Source of the DNA: an uncultured Bryobacterales bacterium
Lineage (GTDB): Bacteria > Acidobacteriota > Terriglobia > Bryobacterales > Bryobacteraceae
Direction of reading: 5' to 3'
DNA length: 8,231 bases
NCBI GenBank assembly: GCA_937859895.1
Contig: CALMAV010000279.1
Span: 1 to 8,231, forward strand
The notes beneath the pieces were generated by a model. The model saw only the letters and a list, made by a program, of their open reading frames with translations. It was not told the DNA's origin and ran no database searches. A program made the translations under genes and the position numbers. This document shows positions 1 through 6,496 of this stretch, piece by piece. Each line of letters starts with the position of its first letter. Position 1 is the first letter of the stretch.

Positions 1-1455
1 GTTCTGGAACATGATTGTGCGACCATTTTCGCCATTCCAGATCACTTGATGTTTCTGATAATGCTCGACGAACAGGCCGTAAGCTGTAACATCGCGCCCG
101 TAAACAATTAACCCAGTATCAGCGGTGTTAACCGTCCAGCCCACTCCAGTGCCATGGTCGGCGCGCCAAGCCCAGATATCATCCAGCAAAACATTGTCGC
201 TGCTGACAACCAGACTTGTTGTGGCTTTACCCATGCCCGGGCCGCCAACCCGAAAGAACACATCCTGCAGGGATGTCGGGTTCGAAGGATCGCTTCGGTG
301 CGTAAACGGAGTGCCCACTTGCAGGAGCACCGGTGAATTAACTGGGCCGGCATCAACCAAAAATCCAGCTATCTTTACGCCAGGCACGTCGGCCACTACC
401 ATGGCTGGCGATCCATTCTGTGGCGAGAGCGAAGGGAAGCCAAGTCCCAGCACTACAGTATTAGGCCGCGTAACGGTGACAGGGAAGTTCAATTTATAAA
501 TGCCGGGAGTAAAAAGGACGTTCCGACCGAGCAGCAAAGCATAGTCGATGTCCGAAACAGAAGTCGCTGGCGTTGCAACAAAGAAGCTTTTCAATGGAAT
601 CGACGAGCCGGCCTCTGGTCCATTTGCCCAAGATGTGCCTGAAGAGTCAGTGCGAAGCTGTGGAACAAACACGTTGTACTGGCCAGTGGCATCGACATAG
701 AGGAACGGTTTTTCTCGGGTAACTGGACTGGTTGCTAAGGTCGTGTAGGGCGGATCGGGAAATGATTGCGCCGGTGCGCCGACCACACCAGAGAAAACCT
801 GATTCCAGACGCCATTCGACCACCCGCCAATGCTGCTGTCCCGCACAAGGAACTGCTGCTGTGACCCATTGATAACGAATCCAGTCTGGGAATCCGCGAT
901 GAACCCTCCGCTCGCCTCCTGCGGACCAGCGGTGCAGTAATCCATGAGCGTAAGATTGCCGCCTGTGATGTTGACCCGCCGCATCGGTGCCGCTTGCGAA
1001 GAACTCCGGCATTCGGAAAGACCGGTTACATTGATCGTCAGATTTGACAGGGACCGCCAGAAGTTGTCGAGTGCAATGCAGTTAGTTGCGGTTAAACAGC
1101 GGTTGTACACGTCGACGTGCCCGTTGATTACTACATCGGTCGGAGACGCGCCTAAGCCGGCCACCTCCGTGTAGTAACCAACTTGGAAGTCGAGTGGGTT
1201 CGTTTGGTCCCCGTAAGTCCCGGGCATGAACAGCAATGCATAGCGCTGTGGGCCCATCTCGTTGTCGACCTGCTCCTTCGCGATAGCGTCCACAGTTGCC
1301 TGGATCTGACTAACCGGCATGCTGGGATTGAAAATCATCACATTAGGGCCGAGATCTGGCTGGGCCCCAATAAGCGGGTTCGGTGCACCTGCAGCTAAAA
1401 CAGCTGTGGCGAGTGATGCAACAAGTACCGCAACGTACGACTTAGACGTCCGCAT
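1..1455 (-). CDS. Secreted right-handed beta-helix (pectate-lyase-like fold) protein, 3' end outside window
   Basis: The minus strand is open from 1455 to the window edge, giving 485 codons with the C-terminus missing. Residues 1-22 form a signal peptide (basic MRTSK, hydrophobic core, Ala-rich end), so the product is exported. The mature part begins with a stretch reading NVMIFNPSMP (38-47) and IQATVDAIAKEQ (51-62). Then come many short beta-strand/turn units rich in Asn, Gly, Asp and Val (for example VVINGHVDVYN, LSNLTINV, RRVNITGGNLTLMDY, VVLGLGF), the pattern of pectate-lyase-like beta-helices. Cysteines are few (120, 126, 149, 174) and could pair outside the cytoplasm. From memory, homologues in soil bacteria and actinobacteria carry unreliable labels such as 'adenylyl cyclase' or 'coagulation factor 5/8 type'; no cyclase motif is visible here. 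ATG 1455 is chosen over the in-frame ATG 1464 because AGGAGA (1470-1465) lies 9 nt before 1455 but touches 1464. Substrate and activity are unknown. Confidence 0.85.
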   Translation of the reverse strand, partial: MRTSKSYVAVLVASLATAVLAAGAPNPLIGAQPDLGPNVMIFNPSMPVSQIQATVDAIAKEQVDNEMGPQRYALLFMPGTYGDQTNPLDFQVGYYTEVAGLGASPTDVVINGHVDVYNRCLTATNCIALDNFWRSLSNLTINVTGLSECRSSSQAAPMRRVNITGGNLTLMDYCTAGPQEASGGFIADSQTGFVINGSQQQFLVRDSSIGGWSNGVWNQVFSGVVGAPAQSFPDPPYTTLATSPVTREKPFLYVDATGQYNVFVPQLRTDSSGTSWANGPEAGSSIPLKSFFVATPATSVSDIDYALLLGRNVLFTPGIYKLNFPVTVTRPNTVVLGLGFPSLSPQNGSPAMVVADVPGVKIAGFLVDAGPVNSPVLLQVGTPFTHRSDPSNPTSLQDVFFRVGGPGMGKATTSLVVSSDNVLLDDIWAWRADHGTGVGWTVNTADTGLIVYGRDVTAYGLFVEHYQKHQVIWNGENGRTIMFQN

Positions 1456-1684
1456 ATGGCTCATTCTCCTGGTGTGGTCCGGGCTTCGATGTCGATGGGA
1501 ATATGTCTTCGTCCCAGGTCCAAGAAGCCTCATCATGATCATCCGGTGGTCGATTGTGAGCAGGTCTTATCAGGGTATTCGTCAACTGTTGGCGCGCTCA
1601 CACAGGAAAGTGTACTCCAGCGTAATTTACCCAGCAAAACCGGTGTGTCCCGCTTTAATCCGCCCTCTTCGTTCATTCACTGTT
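1456..1684. other. Intergenic region between marR and the beta-helix gene
   Basis: This 229-nt stretch holds no convincing gene; the open frames crossing it are shadows. It must carry the leader, and probably the promoter, of the minus-strand beta-helix gene. A weak minus-strand promoter pair can be picked out: TTGCTG at 1637-1632 and TACACT at 1614-1609 with a 17-nt spacer, followed by a leader of about 145 nt. The perfect palindrome ATGATCAT lies at 1535-1542. No terminator hairpin with a T-run is visible after marR, so read-through from marR is possible. Confidence 0.4.
1465..1470 (-). promoter_or_regulatory. Ribosome binding site that decides the start of the beta-helix gene
   Basis: On the minus strand the hexamer AGGAGA ends 9 nt before ATG 1455 and directly abuts the in-frame ATG 1464. 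Normal spacing favours 1455, which also gives the more typical signal peptide (MRTSK...) without the extra MSH. Confidence 0.6.
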
Positions 1685-2098
1685 TTACGAACGATCTAGA
1701 AGCCTGGTCAACAAGTTGAGGAGAAGTGAACGTTCATCGGCATTGAGAGGTGCAAAAGCCATTCTCAAAAAGTGGAGGTATATCTTGCGCCCTTTGTCTA
1801 GCATCTGTCTGCCGTCGGCTGTCAAGCTATGTAGGATTGCTCTGCCGTCTCCAGGTTGGCGCTCTACGAAGCCCAGTCGCTCCAGTCGGGTAGTTAGAGT
1901 GCCGAAAGCCTGATCTGAATTGAAGGTCAGCTCTGCCAACCTATGGGCTGAACTTCCTGGATTTCGCTCGATCTCACGCAGGGCGTTCCATTGCACCAGG
2001 CTGATGCCTACCTGACTGAGTCGATTGTCTAGTGAACGATGATGACGAGACTGCACTTTCTTGATGGCTAAACCAAGGTCTTCCACTTGCGTCGGCAT
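1685..2098 (-). CDS. MarR-family transcriptional regulator
   Basis: A 137-residue protein of normal MarR size. The N-terminal helix (about 5-28) is followed by the typical QWNALREIERNPGSSAHRLA segment (36-55), a recognition helix around SDQAFGTLTTRLERLGFV (61-78), and the wing RQPGDGRAILHSLTADG (80-96). A long C-terminal helix for dimerisation (about 98-137) completes the winged helix-turn-helix dimer. MarR proteins usually repress a divergent operon and release DNA when a phenolic or other small ligand, or an oxidant, binds. There is no cysteine, so a thiol-oxidation sensor of the OhrR type is unlikely. It is divergent from the hydrolase/cupin pair with a 56-nt gap containing a perfect palindrome. 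No Shine-Dalgarno sequence precedes ATG 2098 and the palindrome ends at the base next to it, so translation may start from a very short leader. The ligand is unknown. Confidence 0.9.
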   Translation of the reverse strand: MPTQVEDLGLAIKKVQSRHHRSLDNRLSQVGISLVQWNALREIERNPGSSAHRLAELTFNSDQAFGTLTTRLERLGFVERQPGDGRAILHSLTADGRQMLDKGRKIYLHFLRMAFAPLNADERSLLLNLLTRLLDRS

Positions 2099-2112
2099 AT
2101 AAACATGTTTAT
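2099..2112. promoter_or_regulatory. 14-bp perfect palindrome, candidate MarR operator
   Basis: ATAAACATGTTTAT is a perfect inverted repeat with no spacer, placed in the marR/hydrolase divergent gap and directly touching the marR start codon. AT-rich palindromes of this size in this position are typical MarR sites. It also falls between a plausible plus-strand -35 (TTGCGT, 2087-2092) and a weak -10 (TATTTA, 2110-2115), whose reverse TAAATA could be a -10 for marR. Binding here would block both directions. The palindrome is seen directly; its role is inferred. Confidence 0.6.
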
Positions 2113-2154
2113 TTAGGTGTGGGTGGCTTAGTCAAGCCAGAAAGAGGACGCAAG

Positions 2155-2940
2155 ATGAATACTGTTGAGAACGCAGTCCCGTTATTCGCGAGAACTCTTC
2201 AACTCGCCGTTCAAGATCGCGGCGAGGGCCGCGCCTTTCTTGTTTTGCATGGAGGCGCAGGTCCGGCATCGGTTGCTGGATTAGCGGAGGCCTTATCGGA
2301 AGATGCACGAGCTATCGTCCCGACGCATCCCGGATTTGCCGGCCAGTCGCGGCCAGATTGGTTTCACCGCATCGACGATCTTGTTCTGGCGTATCTTGAA
2401 TTGCTGGAGCGTCTTGATGTGAATGACGTCGTGGTGATCGGCAACTCGGTTGGCGGCTGGATCGCAGCTGAAATGGGGTTGCGTCAATCTTCTCGAATCG
2501 CTGCTATCGTTCTTATCGACGCGGTTGGCATCGATACGGGGTCAGCAGATCGGAAAATCGCGAACCCAATGGAGCTTCCTCCCGAGACACGGCTAGCCTT
2601 GGCCTATCACGACCCCAAGCGCTTTGCGGTGATGCCACAGAGCCCGGAAGCTTTGGCTATGCTGGCTGCCAATCAGAGGGCTCAGATGGTGTACGCGGGT
2701 GAACCTTACATGCATAGTCCAACCTTGCGGACTCGGTTAGCTCAAATGAATGTTCCCGCTCTTGTCATCTGGGGCGTAAGCGACGGAATAACGGACCTGG
2801 AGTACGGTCGGCGCTATGCCGAGAGCATTCCGAACAGTCGTTTCGAACCAATTGAAGAAGCGGGCCACTTTCCCCATATCGAGAAGCTGAACAAGGTGCT
2901 TGGACTAATCTACGAATTTATTGGTGGGCACGGTGATTGA
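2155..2940 (+). CDS. Alpha/beta hydrolase
   Basis: A 261-residue cytosolic protein of ordinary alpha/beta-hydrolase size with no signal peptide. The strand-turn LVLHGGAG (29-36) supplies the HG oxyanion region. The nucleophile elbow GNSVGG (96-101) puts the catalytic serine at 98. The acid is most likely Asp210 in WGVSDGITD, with Asp214 as the alternative. The histidine is His238 in EEAGHFPHIE. The overall pattern resembles C-C bond hydrolases and esterases of aromatic-compound breakdown, but the substrate cannot be read from the sequence. ATG 2155 is preferred to GTG 2119 because AGAGGA (2143-2148) lies 6 nt before it, and starting at 2119 would place the coding sequence against the operator. 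The gene is divergent from marR and overlaps the cupin gene downstream, so the two are probably cotranscribed and induced when the MarR protein leaves its site. Confidence 0.88.
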   Translation: MNTVENAVPLFARTLQLAVQDRGEGRAFLVLHGGAGPASVAGLAEALSEDARAIVPTHPGFAGQSRPDWFHRIDDLVLAYLELLERLDVNDVVVIGNSVGGWIAAEMGLRQSSRIAAIVLIDAVGIDTGSADRKIANPMELPPETRLALAYHDPKRFAVMPQSPEALAMLAANQRAQMVYAGEPYMHSPTLRTRLAQMNVPALVIWGVSDGITDLEYGRRYAESIPNSRFEPIEEAGHFPHIEKLNKVLGLIYEFIGGHGD

Positions 2941-3382
2941 TCTCCGCGACGTATCCACACCGGAGAGCGCGGTTCGCGCTGCCTTGAATCTGGAGCCGCA
3001 CCCTGAAGGCGGGCACTTTCGGGAGTTGTGGCGCGATCGTCCAGCCACTGGGCAGCGCGGTGCGGCCACCAGCATTCTCTTTATGCTGGCAGAAGGAGAG
3101 CGTTCGCACTGGCATCGCATCGACGCCGCTGAAATCTGGATTTGGCAAGCTGGCGCGCCGCTAGCCTTGAGCACTGCCGATACAGAGGGCGTCGGACTCA
3201 AGCAGGTGCGGCTCGGTCCGGACGTAGAACGCGGCCATGTCCTACAGGAAGTTGTGCCAGCCTACACATGGCAGAGCGCGGAGAGCTTGGGAGCCTGGAC
3301 TCTGGTCAGTTGCATTGTTGCACCCGCGTTTGAGTTTTCCGGCTTCGAAATGGCTCCGGCAGGCTGGTCGCCAACCAGGTAG
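2933..3382 (+). CDS. DUF985-type (cupin_5) small cupin protein
   Basis: A 149-residue single-domain cupin. It shows the family hallmarks: EPHPEGGHFRELWR (21-34), the cupin motif-1 region SHWHRIDAAEIW (58-69) with His59, His61 and Glu67 as likely ligand or metal contacts, and the C-terminal signature FEFSGFEMA (133-141). The family belongs to the cupin superfamily and resembles the yeast YML079w type; its biochemical role is not established. Several starts are possible (TTG 2921, GTG 2924, GTG 2933). GTG 2933 is chosen because it gives an 8-nt stop-over-start overlap (GTGATTGA) with the hydrolase and leaves the usual short N-terminus before the EPHPEGG motif; the evidence for this is modest. 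The overlap implies translational coupling with the hydrolase, so the two products probably act in the same MarR-controlled response. Confidence 0.85.
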   Translation: MIDLRDVSTPESAVRAALNLEPHPEGGHFRELWRDRPATGQRGAATSILFMLAEGERSHWHRIDAAEIWIWQAGAPLALSTADTEGVGLKQVRLGPDVERGHVLQEVVPAYTWQSAESLGAWTLVSCIVAPAFEFSGFEMAPAGWSPTR

Positions 3383-3460
3383 ACACAAACGCGGGAGGTG
3401 GTCGTCGAGATTGCTTCGGACCATTCCCCCGGATTCAATGTAGTCCACCCCTGAGGAAAG

Positions 3461-4414
3461 CTACTCGAACATGCCTTCGAAAAGAATGGAACTCAGATAC
3501 AGCTCGCCTGCATCGGGCAGAACCACAACGATTGTCTTACCTTCCATCTCAGGCTCTTTCGCCACTCGGACGGCTGCAACTGCTGCGGCGCCACAGGAGA
3601 TTCCGCACAGGATCCCTTCCTCTTTGGCAATCCGCCGCGCCATTTCAACTGACTCTTCGTTGGTCACCTGCTCGACACGGTCTAGCATCGAGAGATCCAG
3701 GTTTTGTGGGATAAAGCCCGCTCCAATACCCTGAATTTTGTGCGGCCCCGGCTTGATCTCATCGTGATGTAACGCCTGGGTAATCACCGGACTGCTGACT
3801 GGCTCAACACCAATCGAAACAAGTGGATGATGCTTCTCGCCCTTGATGTAGCGCGACACACCCGTGATGGTGCCGCCCGTGCCTACACCCGCCACTAGCA
3901 CGTCGATATTACCTTCGGTGTCGTCCCAGATCTCCGGACCAGTCGTCTTAAAGTGGATTGCCGGGTTTGCCGGGTTGTTGAACTGCTGCGGCATTACATA
4001 ATGATCAGGGTCGCTGGCCCGAATCTCCTCTGCCTTCGCAATTGCGCCCTTCATCCCCTTGGCACCTTCGGTGAGTACCAGGTTGGCTCCCAGAACCTTC
4101 AACACCTTACGACGTTCAATCGACATGGTGTCGGGCATCGTCAGCGTAATTCGGTAACCACGTGCCGCCGCTACAAAGGCCAACGCTATACCGGTATTGC
4201 CGCTAGTCGGCTCTACAATCTCTTTACCCGGTACCAGAAGTCCACGCTCTTCGGCATCCCACACCATTGCCGCTCCGATGCGACACTTCACCGAATAGCC
4301 CGGATTACGGCCTTCTATCTTCGCCAGAATCGTTGCTTTTGCGCCATCCACAACACGGTTCAACTTCACTAACGGGGTGCGCCCAATGCTGTATGAATTG
4401 TCTTGATAAACCAC
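3461..4414 (-). CDS. cysK: Cysteine synthase A (O-acetylserine sulfhydrylase)
   Basis: This PLP-dependent fold-type II enzyme makes L-cysteine and acetate from O-acetyl-L-serine and sulfide in the cytosol, the last step of sulfate assimilation. The 317 residues are colinear with enterobacterial CysK. Lys43 in YSVKCRIG is the PLP Schiff-base lysine, TSGNTG (70-75) is the substrate loop, GVGTGGT (176-182) grips the PLP phosphate, and GISCGAA (271-277) is the PLP-nitrogen loop. KPGPHKIQGIGAGFIP (221-236) is the CysK-specific signature that separates it from cystathionine synthases. In the last loop a Cys replaces the second Ser of the GISSGAA form. The start is GTG 4414, preceded by AGAGG seven bases upstream. 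It begins 12 nt after the Rrf2 stop codon, so the two form an operon. The convergent cupin gene ends 78 nt away, with no clear terminator hairpin between them. Confidence 0.97.
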   Translation of the reverse strand: MVYQDNSYSIGRTPLVKLNRVVDGAKATILAKIEGRNPGYSVKCRIGAAMVWDAEERGLLVPGKEIVEPTSGNTGIALAFVAAARGYRITLTMPDTMSIERRKVLKVLGANLVLTEGAKGMKGAIAKAEEIRASDPDHYVMPQQFNNPANPAIHFKTTGPEIWDDTEGNIDVLVAGVGTGGTITGVSRYIKGEKHHPLVSIGVEPVSSPVITQALHHDEIKPGPHKIQGIGAGFIPQNLDLSMLDRVEQVTNEESVEMARRIAKEEGILCGISCGAAAVAAVRVAKEPEMEGKTIVVVLPDAGELYLSSILFEGMFE

Positions 4415-4426
4415 TTCGTGCCTCTT

Positions 4427-4867
4427 CTAAATGTCCCAATTCGGGATGTACTTGGAGTTCTTTTCCTGCCAGTCACGCGCTAGTTCGGCAAACGTCAGCT
4501 GATCCAGAACATCGGAAACTGCCTTATCCACTCGATCCCAGACGTCGGCGAAAGCATCCCGGCAGCCATTCCGCTGGCTGGACCGAACATTCTCAATTGA
4601 TCGGATCACCTCGCCAACGGTGATCGAATCCGGTTTACGCGCTAGCAGGTAACCGCCTTCGGCTCCGCGCCGTGAATCGACGAACCCGCTTTGCTTGAGC
4701 CCGGCCAGGATCAACTCCAGAAATTTCTGCGGTATCTTCTGGCGTCGCGCGATGTCCGCAATTTTAATCGGTTGCCCGCCATTGCTTGCCGATCGCCCGG
4801 CAGTCTGTTGGGAAGCCAGGTCGAATAGAGCTTTTAGAGCGTACTCGCTCTTAACTGAAATATTCAT
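4427..4867 (-). CDS. Rrf2-family transcriptional regulator, CymR-like, upstream of cysK
   Basis: A 146-residue Rrf2 protein. It has the N-terminal MNISVKSEYALKALFDLA (1-18), a helix-turn-helix IKIADIARRQKIPQKFLELILAGLKQSGFV (34-63), the wing SRRGAEGGYLLARKPDSITVGEVI (65-88), and a C-terminal dimerisation helix. IscR and NsrR-type relatives hold a [2Fe-2S] or [4Fe-4S] cluster with three cysteines; this protein has only Cys102, so it is not a cluster sensor of that kind. Its lack of cluster cysteines, length and position before cysK resemble CymR, the cysteine-metabolism repressor of Firmicutes that forms a complex with CysK. The protein ends ...YIPNWDI, with isoleucine as the last residue, as in known CysK-binding tails. 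ATG 4867 is preceded by GGAGG with 10-nt spacing. It likely controls its own operon and perhaps other sulfur genes elsewhere. The family call is firm; the CymR function is inferred. Confidence 0.9.
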   Translation of the reverse strand: MNISVKSEYALKALFDLASQQTAGRSASNGGQPIKIADIARRQKIPQKFLELILAGLKQSGFVDSRRGAEGGYLLARKPDSITVGEVIRSIENVRSSQRNGCRDAFADVWDRVDKAVSDVLDQLTFAELARDWQEKNSKYIPNWDI

Positions 4868-4932
4868 CCCGATGCCACCTCCAGTCTACTCCGCATTGCC
4901 GATCTATATACATGAGATGCACGCGAGGCCTC

Positions 4933-4948
4933 ATCGGATTACCCCGAT
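4933..4948. promoter_or_regulatory. Inverted repeat upstream of the rrf2-cysK operon, candidate operator
   Basis: ATCGG and CCGAT arms are separated by 6 nt. Read on the minus strand the same stretch also contains the direct repeat TAATC-N4-TAATC (4950-4938). It lies 66 nt before the rrf2 start, upstream of a minus-strand -10-like TATATA (4910-4905). An Rrf2 dimer could autoregulate from here. The arms are only 5 bp, so chance is possible. Confidence 0.35.
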
Positions 4949-4986
4949 TAGACGACCCATGCCGATTTGACAGACAATGAGAAACA

Positions 4987-6345
4987 GTGGCAAGACAGCT
5001 TTTTGGAACAGACGGAATTCGCGGAGTTGCGGGTGAGCCGCCGCTTGATAAGAGGACAGCGTATGCACTAGGCGTGGCCCTCGGAATGTGGGTGCGACAG
5101 GCGGCTACGCCCGCAAGCGGGAATCCACATGAAGTTCTGTTGGGAATGGATACTCGGGAGAGTGGGCCGTGGCTGGCCGAACAGGTTGCTGGCGGACTAG
5201 CTCACGTGAACGTGGGCGCCCGCTTTGCAGGCATCATCACCACTCCTGGTGTTGCGTATCTGACTCGTACCAAAGCGTTTGCCGCCGGAGTCATGATTTC
5301 GGCTTCGCACAACCCATATCACGATAACGGCCTCAAGGTCATCAGCCACTCGGGTTATAAGCTGGCCGATTCTGTTGAATTGGAACTCGAAAGCCATATG
5401 GTCGAATGGCTGGCGCGAAACGAACCCGCTCCTCCGAAATCGCTGACAATCGACCGCAGCCTTGACCATCACTACGAGAAGTTTCTGGTTGGTACTGTCT
5501 CAGGTAACTTCCCCATGCACTTGGTGGTGGATTGCGCCAACGGATCGGCTGTCGAGATTGCGCCGCCAGTCTTTCGTGACCTGGGCGCCAAGGTCCAATG
5601 GCTTGGGGCATCGCCCGACGGCTGCAATATCAACCTTGATTGTGGTTCGCTGCATCTGGATCGACTTCAAGACAAGGTCGTGGAAACTGGCGCCGAACTC
5701 GGCATTGCGTTCGATGGCGATGCGGACCGCGCGCTTTTTGTCTCCTCTTCCGGCAAGGTAGTAGACGGCGATGCTGTTCTGTTTCTGGCTGGGTCTGCTC
5801 TCAAGCAAAAAGGCAAGTTGCCCGGCGACACGGTTGTATCCACGGTTATGTCCAATCTGGGTTTGGAAAGGGCCTTTGAGGGGCAGGGCATTGCAATGCT
5901 TCGAACGCCTGTAGGCGACAAGTACGTGCTGGAAGAGATGCTGCGGCGCGGAGCGGTTCTGGGCGGCGAGCAATCCGGGCACGTGATCTTCTCGCAGTTT
6001 GCTACGACCGGCGATGGGCTGCTGACCGCGCTTCAGGTGCTGCAGATTGTGCGGGATTCCGGGGAGAGCCTTGATCAACTGGCGAGCGAGATCAAGAATT
6101 TCCCGCAGAAGCTGGTGAACGTGCGCGTGAAGCATAAGCGGCCACTGGCCGACCTGCCGGCAGTGCAGGCCGAAATTACCGCTGCAGAGACAGAGTTTGC
6201 AGGTAGTGGCCGGGTGGTGGTGCGCTTCTCCGGCACCGAACCGCTAGCCCGAGTGATGATCGAAGGCCCCACCCACAGCGAAGTAGACAAGTGGACTGGC
6301 CGCATCGCGGATGCTATCCGGGCCGAACTGGGGAGTGTTTCGTAG
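4987..6345 (+). CDS. glmM: Phosphoglucosamine mutase
   Basis: Converts glucosamine-6-phosphate to glucosamine-1-phosphate, the second committed step towards UDP-GlcNAc for peptidoglycan and outer-envelope sugars; cytosolic. The 452 residues match normal GlmM length and carry all four domain signatures. These are FGTDGIRG (6-13) at the N-terminus, the phosphoserine loop ISASHNP (104-110, Ser107 likely phosphorylated), the magnesium site DGDADR (243-248), the sugar loop GGEQSGH (326-332), and the phosphate-binding loop RFSGTEPLARVMIEG (413-427). The DGDADR loop and GEQSGH motif distinguish it from broader phosphoglucomutases. It starts at GTG 4987 with only a weak purine run (GAGAAA) in front. 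It is divergent from rrf2-cysK with a 119-nt gap. Its 3' end is duplicated as a relic 931 nt downstream, after the toxin-antitoxin pair; this copy is the intact one. Confidence 0.97.
   Translation: MARQLFGTDGIRGVAGEPPLDKRTAYALGVALGMWVRQAATPASGNPHEVLLGMDTRESGPWLAEQVAGGLAHVNVGARFAGIITTPGVAYLTRTKAFAAGVMISASHNPYHDNGLKVISHSGYKLADSVELELESHMVEWLARNEPAPPKSLTIDRSLDHHYEKFLVGTVSGNFPMHLVVDCANGSAVEIAPPVFRDLGAKVQWLGASPDGCNINLDCGSLHLDRLQDKVVETGAELGIAFDGDADRALFVSSSGKVVDGDAVLFLAGSALKQKGKLPGDTVVSTVMSNLGLERAFEGQGIAMLRTPVGDKYVLEEMLRRGAVLGGEQSGHVIFSQFATTGDGLLTALQVLQIVRDSGESLDQLASEIKNFPQKLVNVRVKHKRPLADLPAVQAEITAAETEFAGSGRVVVRFSGTEPLARVMIEGPTHSEVDKWTGRIADAIRAELGSVS
6190..6267 (+). repeat. Parent copy of a direct repeat in the 3' part of glmM
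   Basis: This part of glmM (codons for TEFAGSGRVVVRFSGTEP and onward) recurs at 7121-7198. Over 6190-6239 the match is ungapped with offset 931 and 43 of 50 bases identical by hand count. After that it continues with small indels to the shared GAAGGC. The segment between the two copies holds the rest of glmM plus the toxin-antitoxin pair. Confidence 0.8.
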
Positions 6346-6458
6346 GTGTATTGGACTGAGAGACCAGTAATGGCCTAAGGTCCACCGCTATGTGCACGCC
6401 AAAAGGATAGACAAGAGCTTCCATAATGGCCGGGCTACGCAGGACTGCCGCAGCGCTT

Positions 6459-6470
6459 GCCCAGTTGGGC
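6459..6470. promoter_or_regulatory. Palindrome upstream of the antitoxin, candidate autoregulatory operator
   Basis: GCCCA and TGGGC arms flank a 2-nt centre, 14 nt before the antitoxin -10-like box. RHH antitoxins normally bind short palindromes over their own promoter, so this is a natural operator candidate. The arms are only 5 bp, and no binding evidence is available. Confidence 0.35.
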
Positions 6471-6484
6471 CAGCTTACAAGCGG

Positions 6485-6490
6485 TATGAT
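6485..6490 (+). promoter_or_regulatory. -10-like box placing transcription start at or near the antitoxin ATG
   Basis: TATGAT differs from TATAAT at one base and ends 6 nt before ATG 6497. Normal spacing would start the transcript at about the A of the ATG, giving a leaderless mRNA. This agrees with the absence of any Shine-Dalgarno sequence before this ATG. No good -35 is present at 16-18 nt. Confidence 0.4.
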
Positions 6491-6496
6491 GTTGGT

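Noticed and set aside
125..1012. Several open frames on both strands within the first 1 kb
   Set aside because: All lie inside the minus-strand beta-helix gene, which has a signal peptide, a ribosome site and continuous family-like sequence; these frames look like shadows.
2119..2154. Longer start of the alpha/beta hydrolase at GTG 2119
   Set aside because: No ribosome site precedes it and it would begin next to the operator palindrome; ATG 2155 has AGAGGA at 6-nt spacing.
3383..3460. Search for a bidirectional terminator between the convergent cupin gene and cysK
   Set aside because: Only short, widely spaced complementary words (such as GTCGAG/CTCGA) are present, with no compact stem followed by a T-run.
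4967..4972. Perfect TTGACA -35 consensus just upstream of glmM
   Set aside because: At 17-nt spacing the -10 would fall inside glmM (about 4990-4995), where no TATAAT-like sequence exists, so it is probably a chance match.
5500..6135. Long open frame on the strand opposite glmM (211 codons)
   Set aside because: It lies wholly within glmM, shows no domain pattern and is explained as a shadow of a GC-rich coding region.
6352..6383. Possible terminator after glmM (TGGAC ... GTCCA)
   Set aside because: The arms are 5 bp with a 22-nt loop and no T-run, too weak to call.
6392..6496. Upstream in-frame extension of the antitoxin (35 more residues)
   Set aside because: The extra residues are Cys/Arg-rich with no fold pattern, and the RHH strand starts right after ATG 6497, which also has a -10-like box immediately upstream.
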